A DNA stretch of 64,000 bases from Parvimonas sp000223315 (lineage in GTDB: Bacteria > Bacillota > Clostridia > Tissierellales > Peptoniphilaceae). The translations under genes and the position numbers were made by a program. Location of the stretch: NCBI GenBank assembly GCA_050262155.1, contig CP189843.1, positions 682,001 through 746,000 on the forward strand, given 5' to 3'. The notes beneath the pieces were generated by a model. It saw only the letters and a list, made by a program, of their open reading frames with translations. It was not told the DNA's origin and did not search any database. Positions 50,625 to 60,298 of this stretch are shown here, in pieces. Each line of letters opens with the position of its first letter. The first letter of the stretch is position 1.

Positions 50625-51911
50625 ATGGATTTATTTAAAATGAATTACAATTTATTTTCTAAATTATCAAAACCGTTGGCCGAAAGAATGAGACCGAAAG
50701 ATTTGTCTTTTTTTGTTGGTCAAGATAATATAATAAAAAACAATTCTGTGCTTAAAAATATGATTAAGAATAATAGATTTTCTTCAATGATATTATATGG
50801 TCCTCCAGGATCGGGGAAAACATCACTTGCAAATATTATTTCTAGTAGTACTGATAATTATTTTGTAAAAATTTCTGCAGTTACTTCTGGAACAAAGGAA
50901 ATAAAAGAAATTGTTGAACTTGCAAAAGATAATTTATCAATGTATAATAAGAGAACCATACTATTTATAGATGAAATACATAGATTTAATAAAATGCAAC
51001 AAGATTATTTACTTGAGTATGTAGAAAATGGAGATATAATTTTTATTGGAGCTACTACTGAAAATCCTGCTTATGAGGTAAATAACGCATTATTATCAAG
51101 AGTTATAGTTTTTGAGTTACAAACACTTAGTTTTGAAAATTTAAAAGATATAATTGATAATGCTATTTTAAATGATGAAATTTTAAAAAGCAAGAAAATC
51201 AGTTATACTGAAGATGGTATTAGCTATTTAATAAAAATGTCAAATGGAGATGCAAGAACAGCTTTAAATTATTTTGAACTAATTGTTGACAATATAGAAT
51301 CAGACGAAAAAATAATTTCTGAGGATATAATAAAAAATATTTTTGATAAAGTAAAAATCTATTATGATAAAAATTCAGATAAACATTATAATTTTATCTC
51401 TGCTTTTATAAAGTCTATGAGGATTGGAGATCCTGATGCGGTAGTATACTATTTAGCATCAATGCTAATTTCTGGAGAAGACATTAATTTTATTGCTAGA
51501 AGAATGATTATTTTTGCGTCTGAGGACATAGGAAATGCTAATCCAAATGCATTAGTTTTGGCAAATTCTTGTGCGGAGTCAGTAAAGAAAATTGGGATGC
51601 CTGAAGCAAGAATAATTTTATCACAATGCGCAATTTATCTTGCGTGTAGTGAGAAAAGCAATACATCTTATTTAGCTATAAATAAAGCATTAAAATATAT
51701 TAAAGAAAATGGACTCGAAGAAGTTCCTGATTTTTTAAGAAGTTCAAAAACTATTTCAAAGAAAAATGAGGAATATAAATATCCTCATAACTATGAAAAT
51801 ATGTTTACAGGTCAAGAATATTTACCTGAAAAAATTAAAGATTTAAAATTTTATAATCCTAAAAATATTGGATTTGAAAAAAATTTTTTTGATAAATTAG
51901 AGGAGGAATAA
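50625..51911 (+). CDS. rarA: Replication-associated recombination protein A (RarA/MgsA)
   Basis: The 428-aa AAA+ ATPase acts at stalled replication forks. Features are PLAERMRPKDLSFFVGQ, Walker A GPPGSGKTS, Walker B LFIDEIHRFNK and the C-terminal tetramerisation part (EDIGNANPNALVLANSCAES, YKYPHNYE). ATG 50625 follows AGAGGAAA. asnS follows after 1 nt. Confidence 0.94.
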   Translation: MDLFKMNYNLFSKLSKPLAERMRPKDLSFFVGQDNIIKNNSVLKNMIKNNRFSSMILYGPPGSGKTSLANIISSSTDNYFVKISAVTSGTKEIKEIVELAKDNLSMYNKRTILFIDEIHRFNKMQQDYLLEYVENGDIIFIGATTENPAYEVNNALLSRVIVFELQTLSFENLKDIIDNAILNDEILKSKKISYTEDGISYLIKMSNGDARTALNYFELIVDNIESDEKIISEDIIKNIFDKVKIYYDKNSDKHYNFISAFIKSMRIGDPDAVVYYLASMLISGEDINFIARRMIIFASEDIGNANPNALVLANSCAESVKKIGMPEARIILSQCAIYLACSEKSNTSYLAINKALKYIKENGLEEVPDFLRSSKTISKKNEEYKYPHNYENMFTGQEYLPEKIKDLKFYNPKNIGFEKNFFDKLEEE

Positions 51912-51912
51912 T

Positions 51913-53298
51913 ATGTTTTTATTAAAAGATATTTTTGCAAATGAAAAAGATTTTATTGACAAAGAAGTTGAAGTAGCAGGCTGGATAAAAAATAGTCGTT
52001 TTAACAATAATATTGGTTTTATAGAACTTAATGACGGAACTACATTCAAGAGTATTCAAATTGTGGTTGAGTCAAAATTAGATAATTTTCAAGCTATATC
52101 AAAATTATTATTACCTTCTGCAATTATAGTTAAAGGTAAACTTGTTAAAAGTCCAGGCGGAAAACAAAATTTTGAAATTAATGCTTCTGAAATAGTTGTT
52201 GAAGGAGAATCTACTGATAAATATCCTCTTCAAAAGAAAAGACATACATTTGAATTTTTAAGGACTATACAACATTTAAGACCAAGAGCAAATACATTTA
52301 ATGCAGTTTTTAGAGTTAGATCAATTTTAAGCTATGCTTTACATAAGTTCTTTTTTGAAAGAGGATTTGTCTATGCACATACACCAATCATTACAGCAAG
52401 TGATGCAGAAGGTGCAGGAGAAATGTTTAGAGTTACAAATTTAGATGTAGATAATCTTCCAAAAACAATTAATGGAGAAGTTGATTTTTCTCAGGATTTT
52501 TTCTCAAAACCTACAAACTTAACAGTTAGTGGGCAATTAGAAGGGGAAGCCTTTGCTATGGCATATAGAAATATTTATACTTTTGGACCGACATTTAGAG
52601 CTGAAAATTCTAATACTACGAGACATGCTGCAGAATTTTGGATGATAGAACCAGAAATAGCATTTGCTGATTTAAATGACGTAATAAAATTATCAGAAGA
52701 TATGGTTAAGTATATTATTAAATTTGTTTTGGAAAATGCACCGGATGAAATGAAATTTTTTAATGATTTTATAGATAAAGGATTGATTGAAAGACTGAAT
52801 TCTGTTGTTAATTCCGAATTTAAGGTTATGACATATACAGAAGCAATTGAAATTTTAAAATCGTCTAAAGAAAATTTCAAATACCCAGTTGAATGGGGAG
52901 TTGATTTAAAAACAGAACATGAGAGATATATTTGCGAAAAAATTGTTAAAGGTCCTGTATTTTTAACCGATTATCCAAAAGAAATTAAAGCTTTTTATAT
53001 GAGATTAAATGATGATAATAAAACTGTTGCTGCTACCGATATGTTAGTTCCGGGAATAGGTGAATTGATAGGCGGAAGTCAAAGAGAAGAAAGATTAGAT
53101 ATATTGGAACAAAAAATGAGAGATTCAAATATGAATATTGAAGATTATTCTTGGTATTTAGATTTAAGAAGATTTGGCGGAACAAAACACGGTGGATATG
53201 GATTAGGATTTGAAAGAATGTTGATGTATTTAACAGGAATGCAAAATATAAGAGACGTATTACCTTTTCCAAGAACAGTTGGACTATGTGAATTTTAA
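51913..53298 (+). CDS. asnS: Asparaginyl-tRNA synthetase
   Basis: The 461-aa class II synthetase charges tRNA-Asn. An OB-fold anticodon-binding domain (to about 110) precedes the catalytic core, with motif 2 FRAENSNTTRHAAEFWMIEPE, which gives specificity for Asn rather than Asp, and motif 3 GLGFERMLMYLTG. The gene starts behind AGGAGG that lies at the end of rarA, so the two are coupled. Confidence 0.96.
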   Translation: MFLLKDIFANEKDFIDKEVEVAGWIKNSRFNNNIGFIELNDGTTFKSIQIVVESKLDNFQAISKLLLPSAIIVKGKLVKSPGGKQNFEINASEIVVEGESTDKYPLQKKRHTFEFLRTIQHLRPRANTFNAVFRVRSILSYALHKFFFERGFVYAHTPIITASDAEGAGEMFRVTNLDVDNLPKTINGEVDFSQDFFSKPTNLTVSGQLEGEAFAMAYRNIYTFGPTFRAENSNTTRHAAEFWMIEPEIAFADLNDVIKLSEDMVKYIIKFVLENAPDEMKFFNDFIDKGLIERLNSVVNSEFKVMTYTEAIEILKSSKENFKYPVEWGVDLKTEHERYICEKIVKGPVFLTDYPKEIKAFYMRLNDDNKTVAATDMLVPGIGELIGGSQREERLDILEQKMRDSNMNIEDYSWYLDLRRFGGTKHGGYGLGFERMLMYLTGMQNIRDVLPFPRTVGLCEF

Positions 53299-53317
53299 TT
53301 TAATAAAAAGAATATTG

Positions 53318-53346
53318 ATGAGGTGTTTAAAACATCTCATTTTTTA
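53318..53346 (+). terminator. Rho-independent terminator after asnS
   Basis: ATGAGGTGTT (53318-53327) pairs with AACATCTCAT (53331-53340), with one G-T pair, followed by a T-run. Confidence 0.85.
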
Positions 53347-53497
53347 TTGAACAATAACAATAAAATAGTATGTTAATAATATAGATAAGTGTAAAAATAT
53401 GGTTAAAATATAATTAATTTTAAAAATTTAGTATATATTAAATAATTTTAATAAATAATCTTTTTAATTATTAAAATTAGATTTTTTTGTAATAATA

Positions 53498-53506
53498 TGA
53501 TATAAT
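53498..53506 (+). promoter_or_regulatory. Extended -10 promoter for comEA-selDAB
   Basis: TGA followed by TATAAT (53501-53506) makes an extended -10 box; the -35 region is poor. It lies about 45 nt before comEA. Confidence 0.5.
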
Positions 53507-53550
53507 TATGATGTATTTTTATTTCGTAAATGCAATAATTGAGGTGTGTT

Positions 53551-54171
53551 ATGATAAAAAATAAAAAAGAAATTATTTTAATTACTTCTATGTTTTTAGG
53601 ATTAACTATTTTAGGTTTTGGTTATAAATATTTGTCATCTAATAAACAGAACAAGATAGTAGAAAATATTAATAGTGAGAATAAACAACAGAAAGAAGAT
53701 GATTCTTTAGAGAATAATAAACAAAGTTCTGAAATTTATATACATATAGATGGTGAAGTAAAAAATCCGGGTGTATACAAGATGAAAAACGGAGATAGAG
53801 TTAATGATGTCATTCAAGCTGCAGGAGGACTAACTGATAATGCAGATAAAAGTAAAATTAATTTAGCTATAAAGATAAAAGATGAAATGAAAATACACAT
53901 TTATAAAATAGGAGAAGATAAAAACAATTCCAATTCAAAATCATTGGATGAAAATGCAAATTCTAATTTAAATAATACTAAATTGATTAATATTAATACT
54001 GCAAGTAAGGACGAACTTTGTAAATTAAATGGAATTGGAGAAAACAAAGCTAAACTTATTATTCAATATAGAGAAAAGAAAAAATTTACAAAAATAGAAG
54101 ATATAACAAAAGTTTCAGGTATTGGAAAGAAAACTTTTGAAAAAATAAAAAATGATATAACAGTAGAATAG
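53551..54171 (+). CDS. comEA: ComEA-like DNA-binding competence protein
   Basis: The 206-aa protein has an N-terminal membrane anchor (about 7-25), an SLBB-type domain (about 60-115; GEVKNPGVYKMKNGDRVNDV) and a C-terminal helix-hairpin-helix pair (LININTASKDELCKLNGIG, then ITKVSGIGKKTFEKIK). It binds incoming double-stranded DNA outside the membrane during uptake. ATG 53551 follows GAGGTGTG. With the pseudopilin operon at 28.6 kb it hints at natural transformation. comEC is not in the window. Confidence 0.9.
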   Translation: MIKNKKEIILITSMFLGLTILGFGYKYLSSNKQNKIVENINSENKQQKEDDSLENNKQSSEIYIHIDGEVKNPGVYKMKNGDRVNDVIQAAGGLTDNADKSKINLAIKIKDEMKIHIYKIGEDKNNSNSKSLDENANSNLNNTKLININTASKDELCKLNGIGENKAKLIIQYREKKKFTKIEDITKVSGIGKKTFEKIKNDITVE

Positions 54172-54180
54172 GAAAATAAA

Positions 54181-55236
54181 ATGAAAAATATTGATATAAA
54201 AGATATAAAGTTAACTTCATATGCTAAAACTTCAGGATGAGCAGCTAAAGTTGGTCCAGATATTCTGGACGAGGTTTTATCCGGGTTGGATAATACAACT
54301 TCCGTTAGTGAAAATTTACTTGTAGGGATAGAAACATCTGATGATGCTGCAGTTTATAAAATTAATGATGAATTAGCTCTAATAGAAACTTTGGACTTTT
54401 TTACTCCAATAGTTGATGATCCATATACTTTTGGGAAAATAGCAGCTACTAATTCGCTTTCTGATGTCTATGCTATGGGTGGAGAACCTAGCATGGCTAT
54501 GAATATAGTATGTTTTCCAAATTGTCTACCACCAAAAATTTTAACTGAAATTTTAAAGGGTGGCTTAGAAAAAATGAAAGAGGCGGAATGTTTACTTATA
54601 GGTGGGCATACTGTACAAGATGATGAACCTAAGTATGGATTAAGTGTTTCAGGTTTTGTTCATCCAAATAAAGTTTGGAAAAATTCATCTGCAAAAGTTG
54701 GAGATGTTCTTATACTTACTAAACCAATAGGACTTGGTGTAATAAATACTGCTATAAAAGGTGGACTTGCAACTAAAGAAGAAATTACAGATGCTGTTCA
54801 CACTATGGAAACTCTTAATAAATATGCAAAAAGAGCTGTAGAAGATAACACTATTAATTCCTGTACGGATATTACAGGATTTGGACTTATGGGACATTGT
54901 TATGAAATGGCAAAAGGATCAGGTACAACTTTTGTACTTAATAGCTCTAATTTACCTATTTTAAAGGGAGCTATTGATTATGCTAATATGGGACTTATCC
55001 CTAAAGGATGTTATGATAACAAGAAATTTGTTGGAAATAATTATATTCTTCAAAATGAGGTAGATGAAGCATTACTTAATGTAATGTTTAATCCTGAAAC
55101 TTCAGGGGGGCTTCTAATTACAGTTCCAGAAAATGAAGTTGATGAAATTTTAAATAAACTAAAAAATATTCCTACAAGATTTGCTGTTATAGGAAAAGTT
55201 GAAGAAAAAAGAGAAAAGTATTTAATAGTTAAGTAA
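54181..55236 (+). CDS. selD: Selenide, water dikinase, selenocysteine-containing (SelD)
   Basis: The enzyme makes selenophosphate from selenide and ATP for Sec-tRNA synthesis. The frame opens at ATG 54181 (MKNIDIKDIKLTSYAKTSG), meets an in-frame TGA at codon 20 (54238-54240), and continues AAKVGPDILDEVLSG into the open frame to 55236. Sec20 with Lys23 matches the Cys17/Lys20 active pair of E. coli SelD, so the TGA is read as selenocysteine. The full product is 351 aa. A simple gene finder would start it at 54286 and lose the catalytic residue. A stem-loop just after the TGA fits a bacterial SECIS. selA and selB follow. Confidence 0.93.
54241..54276 (+). promoter_or_regulatory. Candidate SECIS element of selD
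   Basis: GTCCAG (54254-54259) and CTGGAC (54265-54270) form a perfect hairpin around ATATT, starting 13 nt after the in-frame TGA. Bacterial SECIS hairpins lie at about this distance inside the coding sequence and bind SelB. The loop sequence does not closely match E. coli, as expected in Firmicutes. Confidence 0.65.
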
Positions 55237-55260
55237 TATAATTAGATAATGGAGAAATTT

Positions 55261-56649
55261 ATGAATTTATATAAAATGATACCTAAAGTTGACCAAATTT
55301 TAGAAAATGATATGATTAAAATTCTTTTAAAGGAAAATTCTAAAAATCTAGTTATGGAGTCAATTCACGAAGAACTAGATGATATAAGAAAAAATATATC
55401 TAATGGTTGTGCTGAAGATGTAATATCAAATAGAATTACAAATTTAATTGAAAATATCAGGAACAATTTAGTAAATAAGAAAACATACAATTTAAGAAAA
55501 GTTATAAATGCATCTGGGGTTGTAATACATACTAATCTTGGCAGATCTGTTTTAAATGATGAAATTTTAGAAAATATAAAAAGCATTTCAGTTGGATATT
55601 CAAATCTTGAGTATGATTTGGAAAAAGGTGAACGTGGATCAAGATATTCTCATTTAAGTAATATTATAAAGAAAATAACCGGAGCTGAAGATTGTATGGT
55701 TGTTAATAATAATGCAGCTGCAGTTATGTTAATACTATCAACTATGGCAAAGGGGAAGAATGTAATTACGAGTAGAAGTGAACTAGTAGAAATTGGAGGT
55801 TCTTTTAGAATACCTGATGTTTGTAGAGAAAGTGGAGCAGAACTTAAAGAAGTAGGAACAACCAATAAAACACATCTTAGCGATTATGAAAATGCAATTG
55901 ATGAAAAAACCGCTGCATTATTTAAAGTTCATCAAAGTAATTTTAAAATTTTAGGTTTTACTGAATCAGTAACTTCTTTTGAATTAAATTGTTTGAAAGA
56001 AAAATATAATATTCCTATTATTGAAGATTTAGGATCTGGAGTTCTCATAGATTTATCAAAGTATGGATTATCTCACGAGCCAACTGTACAAGAATGTATC
56101 AAAAATGGAGTTGATATTGTAAGTTTTAGTGGAGATAAATTGCTAGGTGGAGTTCAGGCTGGGATTATTGTTGGAAAGAAAGAATATATTGAAAAGATGA
56201 AAAAAAATCAATTAACAAGAGCTTTAAGAGTTGATAAATTCACTCTTTCAGCACTTGAAGCTGTTTTTTCATATTATATAGATGAAGAATTAGCTATTTC
56301 AAAAATACCAACATTAAGTATGTTAACTATAGAAATTGACAAATTATATATTAAAGCCAAAAAATTAATAGAATGTTTGGGAGAAAACAATGATTTTGCA
56401 TATGAAATTATAGATATTGATTCAGAAGTTGGTGCAGGATCACTTCCAACTCAAAAATTACCATCTAAAGCTGTAAAAGTGATTTCAAAATCATTTACAG
56501 AAAATGAATTAGAAGAAAAGTTAAGAAATTATGAAATTCCTATAATTACGAGAATTTATAAGGGAAACTTGATTTTTGATGTTAGAACTATTTTTGAAAA
56601 TGAATTTTCTATAATTAAAGATGCAATAAATTCATTAATAGGAGAATAA
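55261..56649 (+). CDS. selA: L-seryl-tRNA(Sec) selenium transferase SelA
   Basis: The 462-aa PLP enzyme turns seryl-tRNA(Sec) into selenocysteyl-tRNA(Sec) using selenophosphate. The PLP lysine is Lys293 in SFSGDKLLGGVQAG; GVVIHTNLGRSVL and EDLGSGVLIDL are also diagnostic. I favour ATG 55261 (MNLYKMIPKVDQIL) because TGGAGAAA lies 6-7 nt upstream; ATG 55249 is the alternative. It ends one base before selB. Confidence 0.94.
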   Translation: MNLYKMIPKVDQILENDMIKILLKENSKNLVMESIHEELDDIRKNISNGCAEDVISNRITNLIENIRNNLVNKKTYNLRKVINASGVVIHTNLGRSVLNDEILENIKSISVGYSNLEYDLEKGERGSRYSHLSNIIKKITGAEDCMVVNNNAAAVMLILSTMAKGKNVITSRSELVEIGGSFRIPDVCRESGAELKEVGTTNKTHLSDYENAIDEKTAALFKVHQSNFKILGFTESVTSFELNCLKEKYNIPIIEDLGSGVLIDLSKYGLSHEPTVQECIKNGVDIVSFSGDKLLGGVQAGIIVGKKEYIEKMKKNQLTRALRVDKFTLSALEAVFSYYIDEELAISKIPTLSMLTIEIDKLYIKAKKLIECLGENNDFAYEIIDIDSEVGAGSLPTQKLPSKAVKVISKSFTENELEEKLRNYEIPIITRIYKGNLIFDVRTIFENEFSIIKDAINSLIGE

Positions 56650-56650
56650 T

Positions 56651-58555
56651 ATGGATAATAAGAAAAATATTATCGTTGGAACTGCAGGACATATAGATCA
56701 TGGTAAAACAACTTTAATAAGAGCATTAACGGGAAGAAATACGGATAGATTAAAAGAAGAGCAAAATAGAGGTATTTCTATTGAATTAGGTTTTACTCAT
56801 TTTGATTTAAACAATAACCTTAGAGTTGGGATTATAGATGTTCCTGGCCATGAAAAATTTATAAAAAATATGTTATCCGGTGTTTGTGGTATGGATATGA
56901 TTATTTTAGTTGTAGCTGCTGATGAAGGAATTATGGCGCAAACTAAAGAACATTTAGATATTTTAAATTTAATAGGTATTAAAAATGGAATAATTGCATT
57001 AACAAAATGTGACTTAGTAGATAAAGAATGGACTGAACTTGTTAAATTAGATATTGCAGATGAAGTAAAAGGAACATTCTTAGAAGCTGCAAAAATTATA
57101 GAAATATCTTCAACAGAAAAAAAAGGAATTGACAATTTAAAAGATGAAATAATAAGAATCGTCGATACTTTACCGGAAAAAGATTTAAATTCAAATCCTA
57201 GATTATATGTTGACAGATCTTTTTCTATAACTGGATTTGGGACTGTTGTTACAGGTACATTAATTTCTGGAACATTAAATCTTGATGAAGAAATATTGAT
57301 TTATCCATCAAATAAATTAACAAAGGTAAGAAATTTACAAGTACATGATAATAATGTTAATATCGCATATGCAGGACAGCGTGTTGCAATAAATCTAGCG
57401 AATGTAAAAAAAGAAGATGTACCTAAAGGCTCAGTGTTAGTTCCGAGCAACACTTTTACTGAAAGTAGTTTAATTGATGTTAAATTGAATACTATAAATT
57501 TACCATTTTCTATAACTAATAGGACAAGATTTCATTTATATATTGGATCAAGAGAAGTCTTATGTAGAGCAATTTTGTTAGAAAACGAAGAATTAGAATC
57601 TAATAAGGAATATATTGTTCAGTTAAGATTGGAAGAACCTATAATTAGTAAAAGAAATGACAGATTTATATTAAGATTATTTTCACCACTTTATACTATT
57701 GGTGGAGGATATATAATTGATCCAAATGCTACTAAGAAAAAAAGATTTAATAGTTTTGATATAGACCGAATTAAAACTCTTGATAATTGTAATTTTAAAG
57801 AATATATTTATAATTATATTGACAGATTTAGTGATAAATTTTATCTTGAAAAAAATTATTATAATTTTTTATCGGATTCAGCTAAAAACATTTCAAAATT
57901 AATTGATGACTTAATTGAAGAAAAAAAAATTATATCATTTGGAAATAATTCTGACAGACTTGTTGTTTCTGATAATTTTATGAAAAAACTTATTAAAAGC
58001 ATTACTGAATTTATTGAAAATTTTCACGAAAAATATCCTAAAAGAATTGGAGTTTTAAAAGAAACTTTAAAATCAAAATTTTTTGATTCGTTGAGCGGAA
58101 AAATAAAAAATGAATTTATGAATTACTTAATTTCTGATAGATTTAATGTTTCTGATGAATATATTTCTACTCTTGGTTTTAAAGTTTCACTAGATGATGA
58201 GGATTTTAAAAATATTCAAATACTAAAAAGTAAATTTAATTCTGATAAATTTTCAATTATGAATTTTGAAGATTTCAATCTTACATTAACTATTGAACAT
58301 TTAAGAGAACTTATTTTGTTTTTAATAATTAATAAAGAAGTTATAAAATTGGATTCAGGCTATATGCTTAAAGATAATTATGATTTAGCTGTAAGTATGA
58401 TTAAAGAATTTATAATTAAAAATGGTTCTATTTCTGTTTCAGATGCAAGAGATTTATTAAATTCAAATAGGAAATCAACTATGGAATTACTTGAATTTTT
58501 AGATAAAGAAAAAATAACTTTAAGAAAAGATAATAAGAGAATATTAGTGAAATAG
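56651..58555 (+). CDS. selB: Selenocysteine-specific elongation factor SelB
   Basis: The 634-aa factor delivers Sec-tRNA to UGA codons marked by a SECIS. The EF-Tu-like part has GTAGHIDHGKTTLIRAL, DVPGHEKFIKNM and TKCDL. The C-terminal half (from about 380) holds the winged-helix domains that bind the SECIS RNA. Together selDAB supply all protein factors for Sec insertion; selC (tRNA-Sec) was not found in this window. Confidence 0.95.
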   Translation: MDNKKNIIVGTAGHIDHGKTTLIRALTGRNTDRLKEEQNRGISIELGFTHFDLNNNLRVGIIDVPGHEKFIKNMLSGVCGMDMIILVVAADEGIMAQTKEHLDILNLIGIKNGIIALTKCDLVDKEWTELVKLDIADEVKGTFLEAAKIIEISSTEKKGIDNLKDEIIRIVDTLPEKDLNSNPRLYVDRSFSITGFGTVVTGTLISGTLNLDEEILIYPSNKLTKVRNLQVHDNNVNIAYAGQRVAINLANVKKEDVPKGSVLVPSNTFTESSLIDVKLNTINLPFSITNRTRFHLYIGSREVLCRAILLENEELESNKEYIVQLRLEEPIISKRNDRFILRLFSPLYTIGGGYIIDPNATKKKRFNSFDIDRIKTLDNCNFKEYIYNYIDRFSDKFYLEKNYYNFLSDSAKNISKLIDDLIEEKKIISFGNNSDRLVVSDNFMKKLIKSITEFIENFHEKYPKRIGVLKETLKSKFFDSLSGKIKNEFMNYLISDRFNVSDEYISTLGFKVSLDDEDFKNIQILKSKFNSDKFSIMNFEDFNLTLTIEHLRELILFLIINKEVIKLDSGYMLKDNYDLAVSMIKEFIIKNGSISVSDARDLLNSNRKSTMELLEFLDKEKITLRKDNKRILVK

Positions 58556-58565
58556 GAGTTGTTTT

Positions 58566-59255
58566 ATGAAATTAAAAATATTAATGGCTTTACCTATAGA
58601 TTCGCAAATAAATGATTTGATGTATTCAATGCTAGATGATGAAAATTATGAAATTACTACAGCCAATAATATTGAGGATACTATAATTTTGGCGGACCAA
58701 AAGAATTTTGATATTATTATTATGGATATGTATTTTAAAGATGGCACCGGATTGGATTTAAAGAGAAAATTAAATGAATTTTGTGATGTACCAACAATAG
58801 TTACTACAACATTAAAAGATGATATGCAAAAGATTTTAATTTTTGAATATGGTGCTGATGATTACTTAATTTATCCTTTTAATATTCTTGAATTAAAAGC
58901 AAGAATTCGTGCTATAATGAGGAGATTTGGTCAAAGAAGAACGGATATTGATAATTTAATATTTGCAGATGATTTAGAGTTTAACATTGTTGGAAGAACA
59001 GTAAAATTAAAGGGCGAAGAAGTAGATTTAACTGGGAAAGAATTTGATATTTTATATATAATGGCTATTAATTCAGAAAAAATATTTAGTAGAGAAGACA
59101 TTGCTAAAATTGTTTGGAAAGAAGAGCATGTTAGCGATTATAGAAAAATTGATGTTCATATACGAAGGTTAAGAGAAAAAATAAATAAAGGTGATGTTAC
59201 ATACATCCAAACTAAATGGGGAGAAGGATACTATTATAAAAAAATACAAGGTTAA
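58566..59255 (+). CDS. Atypical OmpR-type response regulator
   Basis: The 229-aa protein has a receiver domain (1-115) and an intact winged-helix DNA-binding domain (about 130-228; VDLTGKEFDILYIMAINSEK, HIRRLREKI, TKWGEGYYY). The receiver keeps the phosphoacceptor Asp54, but the usual acidic pair at the first strand is replaced by Ala8-Leu9-Pro10, and the conserved Lys is Tyr103 (DYLIYPF). Such receivers usually work without phosphorylation. No kinase is adjacent. It lies between selB and pheS with short gaps, so it is probably part of that transcript. Confidence 0.85.
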   Translation: MKLKILMALPIDSQINDLMYSMLDDENYEITTANNIEDTIILADQKNFDIIIMDMYFKDGTGLDLKRKLNEFCDVPTIVTTTLKDDMQKILIFEYGADDYLIYPFNILELKARIRAIMRRFGQRRTDIDNLIFADDLEFNIVGRTVKLKGEEVDLTGKEFDILYIMAINSEKIFSREDIAKIVWKEEHVSDYRKIDVHIRRLREKINKGDVTYIQTKWGEGYYYKKIQG

Positions 59256-59268
59256 CTAGGAGAAAAAT

Positions 59269-60288
59269 ATGAAAGAATTAATTAGTAAATTAAGAGATAA
59301 AATTATAAATGAAATTAAAGATTCAGATAAAAATAGTTTAGAAGAACTTAGAATAAAGTATTTAGGTAAAAAAGGTGAATTTACCAGTGTGCTTAGAAAC
59401 ATGGCAAATGTTTCAAAAGAAGAAAGACCAAAAATTGGAGAGCTAATTAATCTAACAAAGCAAGAAATTGAGAATATAATAAACGAAAAAATTGAAATGT
59501 TTAATAAAATTGAGCTTGAAAAAAGAATTAAGGAAGAAACTATAGATGTCACTATAAATAAAAAAATTGTAGATATTGGACATAGACATCCTTTAAATCA
59601 AACTATGGAAGAACTTGAAAATTTCTTTATTTCAATGGGATTTTCAGTAATTGAAGGTCCTGAAATTGAAACTGTTGAAAATAATTTTAATAAGTTAAAC
59701 TCTCCAATGGATCATCCTTCAAGAGATATGTCAGATACATTTTATATAGATAAAGAATTGCTATTAAGAACTCATACTTCACCAGTTCAAATTAGAACTA
59801 TGCTATCAACTAAACCGCCTATAAAAATGGTTTCTGCTGGTAGGACATTTAGATTTGATGAAGTTGATGATACACATTCACCGATGTTCCACCAAATAGA
59901 AGGACTTGTTGTGGATGAAAATATAAATATGAGTAATTTAATAGATACACTTAATACTTTTATTAAAGAATTCTTTGGAGAAGATATGCAAACTAGATAT
60001 AGACCTCATTATTTTCCATTCACAGAACCTAGTGCAGAAGTTGACGTATCTTGTTTTAATTGTAAAGGGAAAGGTTGTAAAGTTTGCAATGGAACAGGAT
60101 GGAGCATGGAATTATTAGGTTGTGGAATGGTACATCCAAATGTTCTAGAAGCGTGTGGTATTGATTCCAAAAAATATTCAGGTTTTGCTTTTGGTATGGG
60201 AATAGATAGAATAACAATGGTTAAACATAAAATAAATAATATTAGATTATTATATGATAATGATAAGAGATTTTTAGAACAATTTTAA
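59269..60288 (+). CDS. pheS: Phenylalanyl-tRNA synthetase alpha subunit
   Basis: The 339-aa catalytic subunit has an N-terminal coiled coil, motif 2 AGRTFRFDEVDDTHSPMFHQ and motif 3 GFAFGMGIDRITM. A CFNCKGKGCKVC cysteine cluster, common in Firmicute PheS, may bind zinc. It follows the atypical regulator by 13 nt and there is no T-box leader. Confidence 0.96.
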   Translation: MKELISKLRDKIINEIKDSDKNSLEELRIKYLGKKGEFTSVLRNMANVSKEERPKIGELINLTKQEIENIINEKIEMFNKIELEKRIKEETIDVTINKKIVDIGHRHPLNQTMEELENFFISMGFSVIEGPEIETVENNFNKLNSPMDHPSRDMSDTFYIDKELLLRTHTSPVQIRTMLSTKPPIKMVSAGRTFRFDEVDDTHSPMFHQIEGLVVDENINMSNLIDTLNTFIKEFFGEDMQTRYRPHYFPFTEPSAEVDVSCFNCKGKGCKVCNGTGWSMELLGCGMVHPNVLEACGIDSKKYSGFAFGMGIDRITMVKHKINNIRLLYDNDKRFLEQF

Positions 60289-60298
60289 GGGGGATTAT

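Noticed and set aside
54286..55236. SelD starting at ATG-less open frame after the TGA
   Set aside because: That start would remove the active-site residue; the conserved sequence continues upstream through the TGA to ATG 54181.
59256..59268. T-box leader for pheST
   Set aside because: Only 13 nt separate pheS from the upstream gene, so no T-box can fit.
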